A DNA stretch of 51,126 nt from Candidatus Parcubacteria bacterium (GCA_018669975.1 JABHSK010000009.1:1-51126); one strand, 5' to 3'. Shown: positions 8,018-17,542, counted from the first letter of the stretch. Made by a program: numbers and translations. Notes: a model not told the origin generated them from the letters alone.

Positions 8018-9542
8018 TAATTTCTACAAATACTTAGAAAAAAAATATAAAGTCATACTACTCATAATAGTCGTCCTAGGCGCCGGACTACGTCTTATAG
8101 ACACCCATAAAAAGCTTATTTGGCAAGATGAAGCTGAAACAGTAATAAATTCTATCCAAGTAATTGAAGATGGTTATCCGCATGGTTATTTTAAAGGAAA
8201 GAAAATATTTGAAAGTAAGTTAAGAATAGAAATAGATGATCCCGTTTACGCTTACACAGAAAGTAATTTTTATGGTTCAAAATATGAAAATAACAAGGGT
8301 TGGCTAGGCTATTATTATCTAGCACCTTTTGTAAAAATATTTGGCGTGTCAGAGCTTTCTGTAAGATTACCATTTTTACTTTTTTATATATTGACTACAA
8401 TATTAATATTCAGGCTCAGCCAAATATTTTTTGATAATAAAATTATATCTTTGCTGGCCTGCTTTTTATTTGCCATAGATCCAGTATCAATTCTCTATGG
8501 TAAGCAAGCTAGGTATTACTCCATTATAATGTTAATGGCTCCTGCTTTATTATATTTTAATTATCTATATACAAAAAACAAACGAATAATATATCTGTGG
8601 CTATTAACTACATCGCTAATTCTTACATTCCATACACATATATTATTATGTTCTTTTATTATTTTGTTTCTTATTTATTATAATTTTTTAAAAACAAAAA
8701 CAATTAAACTAGACAAATATATTGTCTATAATCTCGGTTATTTCTTATTGTGTACCGTACCCTGGTTGATTCTAGTTAAATTTTGGACAAATTTCGAAAC
8801 CCATGGGATTGCTAGTAGCGACTTAAACTTTATACCTATTCTTTGGATTATTGGCGTATTATTATATTTAGCCTTGTATAGAGTATACAAATTTATTACT
8901 AAAGATAAAAAATACCTACACATAAATGAAATTATACCTAGCTACTTGCTCCACTTTTTCTGTGGCTACCTAATAATTTTTCCCATACTAATACCAGCTG
9001 AATCATTTTCTGACCGAATATTTATTTCTCTACTCCCATTGTTTACAATAATCATTTCTAGATTAATATATAAAATATTTATAAAAAAACGAACAAAGCT
9101 GACGATTACTCTTATATTTTTATTAAGTATTTATTTAGTATTAATGTTTGGCTTACGAGCACAAATGTTTTACGGAAAAAACTCCTGGATTAATAGTGTT
9201 ATACGCTATGCTCAAGAAACAAATCTAAAAAATGATGACCTTTTGATAACAAATTGGCATGACCTTACACTATCTTTATATACTGATTATAATATTTATC
9301 CCCTGTATACTTTAAACCCTGATTTTGTAAATAATTACCCTAATAGAGTTTTAGCGATAATGTCACTGAAAGCAATGATTCCAAACGGAACAACCAATAA
9401 ACCACGTATTCACGAAAACTTAATTTTAGAAGAAGCTAGATTCTACAACTTTTCAGATAGATTAAAAAACTGTAAAAAAGTTTACATTGATCAATACACA
9501 TTAATTTTTGATTGCCCAAAATTAGAAAATTATGAAAAATAA
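8010..9542 (+). CDS. GT-C membrane glycosyltransferase (PMT/ArnT-like), copy 1
   Basis: The 510-aa protein has roughly a dozen hydrophobic segments. The first (residues about 13-30) is followed by an external loop with the acidic pair D40-E41 (WQDEAETV), the usual position of the GT-C catalytic aspartate. The family moves sugars from polyprenyl-phosphate donors to proteins or lipids outside the cytoplasmic membrane. It overlaps the GT2 gene by 8 bases and the next GT-C gene by 11, so the three are translationally coupled. It is closely similar to the next gene, indicating tandem duplication. Base composition is the most AT-rich in the window. Substrate unknown. Confidence 0.82.
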   Translation: MSNNFYKYLEKKYKVILLIIVVLGAGLRLIDTHKKLIWQDEAETVINSIQVIEDGYPHGYFKGKKIFESKLRIEIDDPVYAYTESNFYGSKYENNKGWLGYYYLAPFVKIFGVSELSVRLPFLLFYILTTILIFRLSQIFFDNKIISLLACFLFAIDPVSILYGKQARYYSIIMLMAPALLYFNYLYTKNKRIIYLWLLTTSLILTFHTHILLCSFIILFLIYYNFLKTKTIKLDKYIVYNLGYFLLCTVPWLILVKFWTNFETHGIASSDLNFIPILWIIGVLLYLALYRVYKFITKDKKYLHINEIIPSYLLHFFCGYLIIFPILIPAESFSDRIFISLLPLFTIIISRLIYKIFIKKRTKLTITLIFLLSIYLVLMFGLRAQMFYGKNSWINSVIRYAQETNLKNDDLLITNWHDLTLSLYTDYNIYPLYTLNPDFVNNYPNRVLAIMSLKAMIPNGTTNKPRIHENLILEEARFYNFSDRLKNCKKVYIDQYTLIFDCPKLENYEK

Positions 9543-11034
9543 TAAAAAATATCTACTACTACTTGGCTTAATTATAGTACTTGGCTTTTGTTTACGTTAT
9601 ATAAATATCGGAAAACATATTCTATGGGTAGACGAGGCTGAAACTGTCATTAACACTATCCAAGTAATTGAAGATGGCTATCCGCATGGTTATTTTAAAG
9701 GACAACCTATCCATGAAAATATATCCTATATTAAAATAGAAGATCCTGTATATAGATATGCGTCTACTAATTATTATGGATCTAAATATGAAAACAATAA
9801 GGGTTGGTTAACTTATTTTTATTTAGCTCCTTTTATAAAAACGTTTGGCTTTTCTGAATTATCATCCAGGTTACCATTTTTGTTGTTTTACATTTTAACC
9901 ACTATTGTAATTTTCTTCTTTACAAACAGATTATTAAAAAATAAAAAAATAGCCTTAGTGGCCTCTCTTATTTTTGCCATTGATATCTTAGCCATTTACT
10001 ATGGTAAGCAAGCCCGTTATTACTCTATCTTTATGTTTTTAGGGGTATCAAGTATGTATTTAAACTATTTATATATACATAGCAAAAAAAATATACACCT
10101 TTGGTTATTAACTACCTCATTAATTCTCACTTTCCATACACACATAACACTATTTGCCTTTTTGGTATTATTTTATTTCTATTATGACTTTATCAGAACC
10201 AAAAAAATAAAATTTAATAAAGCTATATTATATAATGCACTGTATCTACTAGTACTAACCGTGCCCTGGTTAATTCTAGTAAAATTTTGGGTTAATTTCA
10301 CTACCCATGACGTCAAAGATAACCGAGAGATAATAAAAGTGTTATGGCTGCTGATAGTATTTCTAATTCCACTTAGCGTAAAACTTACTCGAGTGATGCT
10401 GGGTTATAAGGGTAAATTAAAAATAACCAACACCGTTAATGATTATTTAGCTACTTTTTCCATAGCTTATATTATATTCGTACCAATAATCATTCCTGCC
10501 GAATCAATTACATCGAGAGTATTTGCTCCGCTGATACCTATATTTGCCATAATTATTACCCAACTATTTTACCAGGCAAGTAAAAAATTATGGAAAATAC
10601 ACAGCTTCTTTATTATAACTACCATCACACTATACATAATGTTATTTATGGCTAATGGTTTAGGAGCTGATTATGGAAATGCTAATTATATAAATACTAT
10701 TTTAAAATACACCGAGGAAAAAAACTTAGGTTCAGATGACATTATTGTCAGCAATTGGAATGCACTATCGTTAAAATTATATAGTGACCACCAAGTCTAC
10801 CCAGTAAGACCTTTACGCCCTGACTTTTTCAATAATTATCCAAATAGAATACTAGCCGTATTTGTCTATAAACAAATATATTTCCCTGGATCAGGATTCA
10901 CAAGAGAAGATGCTAGAGAGTTAGACTTTTGGCTTAAGGCATTTAATGAAATCAGCGATAGACTAAAGACTTGTAAGCAAGTTGATCTAGGCATCGCTGA
11001 TACGATTGTACTTGACTGTCCTGCACTTAAATAA
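9532..11034 (+). CDS. GT-C membrane glycosyltransferase (PMT/ArnT-like), copy 2
   Basis: A 500-aa paralogue of the preceding gene. The first external loop is nearly identical, with D34-E35 in WVDEAETV and shared motifs IQVIEDGYPHGYFKG and YGSKYENNKGWL; the middle transmembrane part has diverged more. The strongly conserved loop implies that both copies keep the same catalytic chemistry while acceptor or donor preference may differ. It is the last gene of a three-gene operon and ends at a bidirectional terminator (11047-11081). Confidence 0.82.
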   Translation: MKNNKKYLLLLGLIIVLGFCLRYINIGKHILWVDEAETVINTIQVIEDGYPHGYFKGQPIHENISYIKIEDPVYRYASTNYYGSKYENNKGWLTYFYLAPFIKTFGFSELSSRLPFLLFYILTTIVIFFFTNRLLKNKKIALVASLIFAIDILAIYYGKQARYYSIFMFLGVSSMYLNYLYIHSKKNIHLWLLTTSLILTFHTHITLFAFLVLFYFYYDFIRTKKIKFNKAILYNALYLLVLTVPWLILVKFWVNFTTHDVKDNREIIKVLWLLIVFLIPLSVKLTRVMLGYKGKLKITNTVNDYLATFSIAYIIFVPIIIPAESITSRVFAPLIPIFAIIITQLFYQASKKLWKIHSFFIITTITLYIMLFMANGLGADYGNANYINTILKYTEEKNLGSDDIIVSNWNALSLKLYSDHQVYPVRPLRPDFFNNYPNRILAVFVYKQIYFPGSGFTREDARELDFWLKAFNEISDRLKTCKQVDLGIADTIVLDCPALK

Positions 11035-11046
11035 AACTTACACTTA

Positions 11047-11081
11047 AAAAAACCACCCCTGAGTAGGGATGGTTTTTAAAA
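11047..11081. terminator. Bidirectional intrinsic terminator between convergent genes
   Basis: An AACCACCCCT / AGGGATGGTT stem with one mismatch and loop GAGT, flanked by an A run on one side and a T run on the other. Confidence 0.8.
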
Positions 11082-11088
11082 ATACTCG

Positions 11089-13407
11089 TTAATAGCAATT
11101 GTTTTCTAAAAATTCTATAAACTTCTCACTATCATGATTAAAAATATTACGCCACATGTAGTATTCAATTATTGGCTTATCATTACTGACTGTTGGATAA
11201 TCTGATAAAGCACTAGCTATACATTCATTGTTTAAACGTAAATTATACATATCTTCAGCAGTAATATCCTCCTCTGTCCACTCATTTATATCTTCTGCGA
11301 TACCTTCTTTAGAATGACCTGCTTTAAACTTTTCTAGATTTGGCTCGATATTCTCAAAAGAACCTACTAAGTATACCCCCACCCTATCTGGACTATCCCA
11401 AATAGATACGTGAGGAAAGGCCTCTAAAAATGTTTTGATAATAATTAGAGCATCCTGTTTTGACATAGCAGAATAAACCCACTGCACAAACATGCCATCA
11501 GAATTTAAAATTTTCTTACTCTTCTCATAAAATTCCTCTGAATAAAGCACTGTAGTACCTACACTATTTACTGGTGGTGGTGGGTCAACAGTTATAATGT
11601 CATACTTCTTATCAATTAAAGATACATAATTATAACCATCATTTATATAAATATTACCACGAGGATTATCTAAAATCTCTTGAGCATCTTCATGAAAAAC
11701 ATGAAGAGCATCAGGAACAGATGGAATAAGCTCAACAGCATCCACATCTAAACCATGCTTCAAAGATGAACGATAGGTGGTTCCCATACCAAAAGCAATA
11801 TTGAGCAACCTCTTTGATGAATCATTTAAAAACATAGGTAAATGAGCCATAAGTTTTGTATCTGTGGTTAAGAATGTCATGCCAATACCATTGACTTTTA
11901 GATGCGCATTATCATCATTGTCCCTATACGCCACTACCTCTGCTTCTAAGTCGTGCCCGATGAAATACTTATCTTCTGATAAAACCGTTTTAACGGTTTT
12001 TACTATTAGAGTATCGAATAAATTACCACCTACATAATAAAAAGATATAAAAGCTAATACTATAATTGCTCCACCATAAACAAATATTTTTTGTGCTTTT
12101 TCTTTAAGCCATTTTTTATCCAATAACACAAAAGTGATGCCGAGAATACAATTAAAGGTGGCAAATAAAAACACCAGTTTGCTGCCGCCAACCATGGCCA
12201 AAAATATTAAACCAGTCAACATAATACCCAAGACTGAACCAATTGTATTAACTGCATAAAGCATTCCTGCCTTAGTGCCTACTTTATCCTTTGAGTCACC
12301 CATAAAAGATATTTCATACATAATTGGAAAAATAATACCCATTAATAATGTTGTGACAAATAAAGCGAAAAAAGCAAAGGCTGGTAAAGAAAATAAGGCG
12401 TGTTGCGTAGTATTCACACTGATGTTGTTTATGCTAAACAAAACTGCAATAGAGGCTATCCCAATAACAAATTCTGCTAAGCCAACTACCAAAAATGGTT
12501 TTTTAATCTTTACTCTTTTAACAGCATAACTACCGAGCGCAATCCCTAAAAGAAATACAATAAGAATAGATGCGAATGAATAAGTAAAATTACCAATAAT
12601 AGGCGCGAATAGTCTCATCCAAATAATTTCATAAGAAAGTGATAAAAATCCAGACAAGAAAAATAAAATAAGTACTATTTTTTTATAACCCTTAACTGGC
12701 TCAACGTCATAATGTTTATCTAGATCTATTACTTGATTACCATCTACCGCTGAAGGCTTTTTCTTTTTAGCAGCTATAATAGCCCATAAGCCAATAATAA
12801 TATTTAAGGCCATAGCCACTATAAAAGTGGCCTTAATGCCTATTAATTCTAATAGAAAAAAACCAGATAAAATAGTGCCTAGAACAGCACCTAAGGTGTT
12901 TATACCGTACAATTTACTAGTGACCCCCTTAATTGAGTCTTCTTTAGCGAAGAAGCTTAATATTACAGGGAACGTTCCACCCATAAACAGTGCCGGAATA
13001 AAAACAACAAAACTAGCCAATAAAAATTTTACAGCTAGCAGTGATCCACTGGGATCATGATAAAAAATGCTATAAAAATCATAAATATACCTAGATAAGA
13101 AAAAATACCCTAGTCCTGATGATAGGGCTATACATATTTCTAACACTCCATAAAAACCTAGCTTACTCTTAATTTTGTCAGAGTATTTTCCTAAAATGTA
13201 ACTACCTATTCCCAGTCCCAGCATAAAACTAGCTACCACTGCCGTGGCAGAATAGACAGAATTTCCAAATAAATAAAGTAGAATTTTTGACCAAAGTACT
13301 TGGTACATCAAACTACTAGCACCAGAAATTAATAGAAAAAATACGACCAATTTATACATATCCATTGGTCTGGTAGGCGTGCCTTTATCGACTTGTGTTT
13401 CTTCCAT
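11089..13407 (-). CDS. Membrane protein with C-terminal spermidine-synthase-like domain
   Basis: The first ~480 of 772 residues form about a dozen transmembrane helices in two similar halves, each opening with a pattern like FFLxSGxxSLxYEIIW / FLLISGASSLMYQVLW. The C-terminal ~230 residues form a Rossmann methyltransferase/spermidine synthase-like domain: LLNIAFGMGTTY (nucleotide loop), AVELIPS, INDGYNYV and YDIITVDPPPPV. This is the fused membrane/spermidine synthase-like family found in many bacteria. Canonical polyamine-binding residues are not clearly kept, so polyamine synthesis should not be assumed. It appears monocistronic and has no Shine-Dalgarno. A second, shorter member lies at 45658-47202. 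Confidence 0.82.
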   Translation of the reverse strand: MEETQVDKGTPTRPMDMYKLVVFFLLISGASSLMYQVLWSKILLYLFGNSVYSATAVVASFMLGLGIGSYILGKYSDKIKSKLGFYGVLEICIALSSGLGYFFLSRYIYDFYSIFYHDPSGSLLAVKFLLASFVVFIPALFMGGTFPVILSFFAKEDSIKGVTSKLYGINTLGAVLGTILSGFFLLELIGIKATFIVAMALNIIIGLWAIIAAKKKKPSAVDGNQVIDLDKHYDVEPVKGYKKIVLILFFLSGFLSLSYEIIWMRLFAPIIGNFTYSFASILIVFLLGIALGSYAVKRVKIKKPFLVVGLAEFVIGIASIAVLFSINNISVNTTQHALFSLPAFAFFALFVTTLLMGIIFPIMYEISFMGDSKDKVGTKAGMLYAVNTIGSVLGIMLTGLIFLAMVGGSKLVFLFATFNCILGITFVLLDKKWLKEKAQKIFVYGGAIIVLAFISFYYVGGNLFDTLIVKTVKTVLSEDKYFIGHDLEAEVVAYRDNDDNAHLKVNGIGMTFLTTDTKLMAHLPMFLNDSSKRLLNIAFGMGTTYRSSLKHGLDVDAVELIPSVPDALHVFHEDAQEILDNPRGNIYINDGYNYVSLIDKKYDIITVDPPPPVNSVGTTVLYSEEFYEKSKKILNSDGMFVQWVYSAMSKQDALIIIKTFLEAFPHVSIWDSPDRVGVYLVGSFENIEPNLEKFKAGHSKEGIAEDINEWTEEDITAEDMYNLRLNNECIASALSDYPTVSNDKPIIEYYMWRNIFNHDSEKFIEFLENNCY

Positions 13408-13488
13408 TTTTTTCTCTAATTATTTAATTAACGCTTAATATTATAACATACTAACTAATCAATAGAAAACAGCAAAAAGCACTAGCTA

Positions 13489-13517
13489 TTGACATAAATC
13501 AACAAAAATAGTATGGT
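13489..13517 (+). promoter_or_regulatory. Promoter of the NYN-domain gene
   Basis: TTGACA (13489-13494), a 17-base spacer and TATGGT (13512-13517). Start of transcription near 13524 gives a ~140-base leader. Confidence 0.72.
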
Positions 13518-13628
13518 TGTATGTAAATTACTTTGTACCCTCAAAACACACTAGAAAGGAAGGTGTAACTATAATATTGTGCGCAAGTAACCAGCGTACC
13601 TGGATCCTCCCCTGTAAATACTACAGAG

Positions 13629-13656
13629 CCCTAAAAACCGCAACCTTAGGGGGTTT
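13629..13656 (+). promoter_or_regulatory. Leader hairpin covering the Shine-Dalgarno of the NYN gene
   Basis: CCCTAA (13629-13634) is complementary to TTAGGG (13646-13651), which overlaps the GGGGG ribosome-binding site (13649-13653) 8 bases before ATG. Pairing would hide the site. Confidence 0.4.
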
Positions 13657-13661
13657 ATATC

Positions 13662-14396
13662 ATGTTAGGGCAAAAGAAAAAAGGCAAAGATACATATGTG
13701 CTAGTAGATGGTGAAAATATTATTTTCTCTATTCAAAACAAATACGGCCTCAGGCTAAATTTCCATAGAGTGGTCCAGATGCTCACAGAGCTTTACGGAG
13801 ATGTCAAAGTCTTCGTATTCGGCCACTTCAGTGATGACGGCAATGGGCTTTTCCTAGCCGTCAAACAACACATACAATCCTGTCCTCATACACACGTCGT
13901 TGACACCAGAGTCAGTAATAAACCACACCGAGAACAATCGGATCTAGCCATGCTAGAGGAACTGACTATGGGCATTAATGGCCTTTTCCAAAATCTTGAT
14001 GCATACGAGAGAGCTGTTTTCATGACTGGTGATGGCTCGATGCTACGGGCCGCACTTCATTGTCGGGATGTATTTGATCTGGACACTATTGTCATGGCTG
14101 AAGAAGGCACCATCAACGCCTCATTCATGGACGCAGGAATCAATGTGGTCCATGTCGATCCCATCGTCAACAACCTATTGGTTGTTAACAAACTAGACGA
14201 TGACATTTTTGCTGCTGCTGGTGCAGGCTCAGTCGATGACATGCTAGAAGCCGTCCAGGTTAATCACCTCATGCATACCCCGGCACAAGCCAACGAAAGA
14301 GAGCGTGATCGTATCAGAAGCATCAATCAAGTTCGACGAGAACTTATCCGACACCGAATCAATCTTATGCTCCAAGCTAAGGGGCAAAAAGAATAG
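13662..14396 (+). CDS. NYN-domain (PIN-like) putative ribonuclease
   Basis: The 244-aa protein shows the NYN/LabA-like pattern: VDGENI with D16, a middle acidic site QSDLAMLEEL (D94), and AVFMTGDGSML (D124) where many homologues have SGDSDF. These aspartates form the metal site of PIN-like RNA nucleases. Residues 1-170 make up the domain; the C-terminal ~70 residues are basic and helical and may bind RNA. It has its own promoter, a long leader, a purine-rich Shine-Dalgarno that may be hidden by a hairpin, and its own terminator. It is GC-richer than neighbouring genes. Ribonuclease activity is inferred from the family, not proven. Confidence 0.8.
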   Translation: MLGQKKKGKDTYVLVDGENIIFSIQNKYGLRLNFHRVVQMLTELYGDVKVFVFGHFSDDGNGLFLAVKQHIQSCPHTHVVDTRVSNKPHREQSDLAMLEELTMGINGLFQNLDAYERAVFMTGDGSMLRAALHCRDVFDLDTIVMAEEGTINASFMDAGINVVHVDPIVNNLLVVNKLDDDIFAAAGAGSVDDMLEAVQVNHLMHTPAQANERERDRIRSINQVRRELIRHRINLMLQAKGQKE

Positions 14397-14410
14397 ACCT
14401 TTCTAATATC

Positions 14411-14442
14411 CCCATCGAGACGGAACTCGATGGGATTTTTTA
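14411..14442 (+). terminator. Intrinsic terminator of the NYN gene
   Basis: CCCATCGAG (14411-14419) pairs with CTCGATGGG (14426-14434), then a T run. Confidence 0.9.
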
Positions 14443-14449
14443 TTTATGC

Positions 14450-14664
14450 TATAATAAAAATATCCATGGTCCTTTATTCTATCTTCAAAATAAATATTAA
14501 ATAAACTAAAGCGTGTTATATCCTAGAGATAATAATACATCAAGTCAGAAAAAATATTAGTTGTTTGATAGCTTATTGAGAAGTAAACTAAACAATTGAA
14601 TATGGAAAACGTGGAAGTTTTATGAACTCCATCTACATTGGGGCAGATGGAGTTCTTTTTTTAT
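14450..14664 (+). ncRNA. Candidate small RNA with extended -10 promoter and terminator
   Basis: TGCTATAAT (extended -10, hexamer 14450-14455) lies just past the NYN terminator. About 200 bases later a perfect 11-bp stem (GAACTCCATCT 14624-14634 with AGATGGAGTTC 14645-14655) is followed by seven T. No gene on this strand lies between, only tiny frames such as the 7-codon ATG at 14602; the next gene is convergent. A TTGTTT / AAACAA pairing is possible in the middle. No known RNA family is recognised, and the -35 is poor. Confidence 0.4.
14624..14664 (+). terminator. Strong + strand terminator facing queA
   Basis: Perfect 11-bp GC-containing stem with a 10-base loop followed by TTTTTTT. The opposite strand lacks a T run, so it acts on the + strand. 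Confidence 0.8.
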
Positions 14665-14677
14665 TTAAATTTTATTG

Positions 14678-15715
14678 TTAGAGACGATCTTTGGTAATAA
14701 ACATAGCATCACCAAAAGAAAAAAATCTATATTTAAGATGAATTGCCTTCTGATAGGCTTTTAAAATAAATTTTCTACTCGCTAAAGCAGACACCATAAA
14801 TAATAATGAGCTTTTAGGTAAATGAAAATTAGTAATCAACTCATCTACAAATCTATACTTATAGCTAGGGTAAATATAAATGTCTACCCACTTAGATCCT
14901 GAATTTAATTTACCATCCTTATCAGCAAAAGCTTCTAGGGTACGGGCACTAGTGGTGCCCACCGCAATAATGTTCTTGCCCTGCTTTTTAATTTTATTCA
15001 ATTCGACCACTGTCTGTTCATCAATACTAGCCCATTCGTGATGAATTTGATGCTTAGTAATATCCTCTGTTTCTACTGGTGCAAAAGTACCCAACGATAC
15101 ATGTAAGGTTACTTTGAAAATTTTAACTCCTTTTTCCTTAAGCTGTTTAAGCGTCTGTTCGGTAAAATGAAGGCCAGCTGTAGGCGCTGCCGCTGAACCA
15201 CGTTCCTTGGCATAAATAGTCTGATAGTCCTGTTTTATCTGCTTATTGTCTCCTACCTTAATGTAAGGCGGTATAGGAGTATGACCAATTTGATCAATTA
15301 TTGTGTTCAGTTTTTGTCCTGATTTATTAAATTTGATTTGCTTTGTTTTGCCGTCTATATTCTTAATAATCTGCGCCTCCAGCTTTTTGTCAAAATAAAT
15401 AATATCATCAATATTTAAATTACGACCACCAATCATAGCCTGCCACTGATCATCTTCTATATTTTCGGTCAACAAAACCTCTACCTTGCCGCCTGTTTTC
15501 TTCTGCCCATAGAGCCTAGCTGGAAAAACCTTGGTCTGATTAACCACTAAAACATCATTATCAGTCAAGTACTCCGGCAAATCATAGAAGTGCTTATGTT
15601 CTATTGTTTGTTTTTGTCTATCTAAAATCATCAACCTAGAGCTGTCTCTAGGTTTAACTTGTTGTTGAGCAATTAGCTCTGGTGATAACTTGTAATCAAA
15701 TAAATCAAGCTTCAT
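14678..15715 (-). CDS. queA: S-adenosylmethionine:tRNA ribosyltransferase-isomerase QueA
   Basis: The start is ATG 15715 (MKLDLFDYKLSPELIAQQ), overlapping the end of queH by 11 bases; 345 aa is the normal QueA length. Family signatures visible are FDYxLPxELIAQ-like N-terminus, RDSSRLMIL, VLVVNQTKVFPARL, GSAAAPTAGLHFT and VGTTSARTLE. The enzyme moves the ribosyl part of SAM onto 7-aminomethyl-7-deazaguanine in tRNA to make epoxyqueuosine. QueH, encoded just upstream, does the next step. The operon does not include tgt or preQ1 synthesis genes within this window. Confidence 0.95.
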   Translation of the reverse strand: MKLDLFDYKLSPELIAQQQVKPRDSSRLMILDRQKQTIEHKHFYDLPEYLTDNDVLVVNQTKVFPARLYGQKKTGGKVEVLLTENIEDDQWQAMIGGRNLNIDDIIYFDKKLEAQIIKNIDGKTKQIKFNKSGQKLNTIIDQIGHTPIPPYIKVGDNKQIKQDYQTIYAKERGSAAAPTAGLHFTEQTLKQLKEKGVKIFKVTLHVSLGTFAPVETEDITKHQIHHEWASIDEQTVVELNKIKKQGKNIIAVGTTSARTLEAFADKDGKLNSGSKWVDIYIYPSYKYRFVDELITNFHLPKSSLLFMVSALASRKFILKAYQKAIHLKYRFFSFGDAMFITKDRL

Positions 15716-16253
15716 CTCTGTCTCTTTTAGAATAAACACAACCACAATAGTCTTGTCGATAAAAACCTTCAACCTTGGACATGTTACAAGATATTTTATA
15801 ACCCTCTTGTTTTTTCCAATCACGATCAACAAACTCTATATCATGCTTTTTAGATAAAGCTTGTCCAATCTCACTTATTTTCTTATAGTCTTTATGTGGG
15901 CTAATAGATAGGGTGGTAGCCCAGGCAGCAAAACCATTGTCCTTGGCTCGTCTAACTACCTCGCCTAAGCGTAGATTAAAACAAACATCACAACGACGAC
16001 CCTTTTCAGGCTCATGCTCCAATCCCTTAATTTGTTCAAACCAATCCTTAGTATTGTAGTCTCCTTCTATGAATTCTACATCAATCTTTTCCAAATATTT
16101 TTTGACCTCCACTTTGCGAGCTAAGTACTCCTTGCGAGGATGAATATTTGGATTGTAAAAATAAACAGTAACCTGATACTGCTTTAAAAGCTCCTCGATG
16201 ACATAAATAGCACATGGTCCACAGCAAGTGTGTAGAAGTAATTTTGGTGTCAT
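15705..16253 (-). CDS. queH: Epoxyqueuosine reductase QueH
   Basis: A 182-aa protein of the QueH (DUF208) family, the non-homologous replacement for cobalamin-dependent QueG. Cysteine motifs are intact: HTCCGPC (C10, C11, C14), RRCDVCFNLR and DYCGCVYS, which hold the iron-sulfur and metal centres. TLSISPHKDY is also typical. It reduces epoxyqueuosine to queuosine in tRNA. It overlaps the upstream GT-C gene by 4 bases (ATGA) and queA by 11. The order GT-C, queH, queA makes one transcript likely. Confidence 0.95.
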   Translation of the reverse strand: MTPKLLLHTCCGPCAIYVIEELLKQYQVTVYFYNPNIHPRKEYLARKVEVKKYLEKIDVEFIEGDYNTKDWFEQIKGLEHEPEKGRRCDVCFNLRLGEVVRRAKDNGFAAWATTLSISPHKDYKKISEIGQALSKKHDIEFVDRDWKKQEGYKISCNMSKVEGFYRQDYCGCVYSKRDRDEA

Positions 16254-17542
16254 AATTCTGTTATTACTTTAAGTGGAGCTGAATATAGCTCCTGATAGGT
16301 GGTAAACCTATTTAAGGGTATAATTTGTTTAGCATAGGACATCATCAGTAAACCATTAAATACCATTCCTGTAAATATCACTACTATCACTATTATAAGA
16401 ATGATTTTTTTAAGTTTAATTCTATAAAATAAATAGGTCCAACCCCAAGCAAAGATAAACAAACTACTAACCATACGTCTAGCTCCAAAAGAGCCTCCAC
16501 CGTACCAATCGTATAGAGCGGAATTCATATATATCTGCAACATTAACGCCAACATCATTAAAGATGCGAGTAATTTATATTTTCTAAAAGACCAAATTAA
16601 ACCTAATAAACCCAAAATCAACAAAGGGTGTATTACTAACATGCCGTGGTAGCTAGAAAATAAAAATTGCCAAATATTAGGGTCACTTAAGCTAAAAAAT
16701 GTCTCTCCCTGCGGCACAGTAATCCAACTTCCAAAAATATATCTCCACATAAATAATTGTGGCAAGATAGCAATAATAAAAGATAAAATGAGTACCAAGA
16801 TTTTGTTTATATTTTTCCTGCCCCTATTAAACAGTCTACTTAAAATAATACCTAGTGGGATTACTGCCAACAAAATATCCTGCCAGCGCAATAAAAACAA
16901 CAAACCAACAGTAATACCTAAACGAACAAAGTCTTGCCATCGCCATTGTTTGGCTTGATATATTTTTACACTAAAATAAAAAACTAAAGCACCGGAAAAG
17001 ACTGTTAGCCCATGGGCCATACTAGGCTCGTAGATTAAATAAAATGGCACTGGTGACAATGCTATAGCTACTAGAGTGCCCCACCAAGCATATTTTTTAT
17101 CTAATAACTTAACTAGCGCCTTAAATATAAAAACCACCCCTAATAAAAAATAAAACCAGGTGCCCACGGCAATAGCTATTTGGTATGGTAGATTGTACCC
17201 AGCAAGATCAAAGTCATCCACAAAAACAAATAAACTATCTATCAGCTGCGCTAAGATAATAAAAGGGCTCCACAAAATAGCTGAGCCAACAGCAAAAGGA
17301 TTACCAACATTACCACTGGCTACTTGCCAACCCTCAACAGTGTGATGATCATAGAGCTTATCATATAGGGTAAACTCGTTATTAAGATCAAAATTACCAT
17401 CAAAAAATAAAGATCGCGCATAAGCATAATACCCAAAACCATCTCCACCTATTTGCCAAGATGGTTTAAGAGCTATTACTGCTAATAATAAAATTATTAA
17501 TATTAATAGCGCTAAGTTACCTGCGGTATGTTTCTTTCCCAT
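16250..17542 (-). CDS. GT-C-like multi-pass membrane glycosyltransferase
   Basis: The 430-aa protein has about 10-11 hydrophobic segments. After the first, an external loop contains GGDGFGYYAYARSLFFDG, with an aspartate in the position of the GT-C catalytic residue. The sequence lacks recognised family signatures beyond this topology, so the activity is an inference. Its ATG at 17542 lies 6 bases after a TAGAAT box, with TTGACA 17 bases further up, so the mRNA should start at or next to the ATG (leaderless). It is the first gene of the operon with queH and queA, which seems functionally unrelated. Confidence 0.65.
   Translation of the reverse strand: MGKKHTAGNLALLILIILLLAVIALKPSWQIGGDGFGYYAYARSLFFDGNFDLNNEFTLYDKLYDHHTVEGWQVASGNVGNPFAVGSAILWSPFIILAQLIDSLFVFVDDFDLAGYNLPYQIAIAVGTWFYFLLGVVFIFKALVKLLDKKYAWWGTLVAIALSPVPFYLIYEPSMAHGLTVFSGALVFYFSVKIYQAKQWRWQDFVRLGITVGLLFLLRWQDILLAVIPLGIILSRLFNRGRKNINKILVLILSFIIAILPQLFMWRYIFGSWITVPQGETFFSLSDPNIWQFLFSSYHGMLVIHPLLILGLLGLIWSFRKYKLLASLMMLALMLQIYMNSALYDWYGGGSFGARRMVSSLFIFAWGWTYLFYRIKLKKIILIIVIVVIFTGMVFNGLLMMSYAKQIIPLNRFTTYQELYSAPLKVITEL

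Noticed and set aside
11089-13407. Annotation as spermidine synthase
   Set aside because: Half the protein is membrane helices and the polyamine-site residues are not clear.
13517-13714. 65-codon frame in the NYN leader
   Set aside because: No start signal, overlaps the NYN start in another frame and has no recognisable content.
15705-15707. Recoding of TGA to glycine (code 25, as in some CPR lineages)
   Set aside because: TGA is used as a real stop, for example at the end of queH inside the queA overlap, and proteins have expected lengths.
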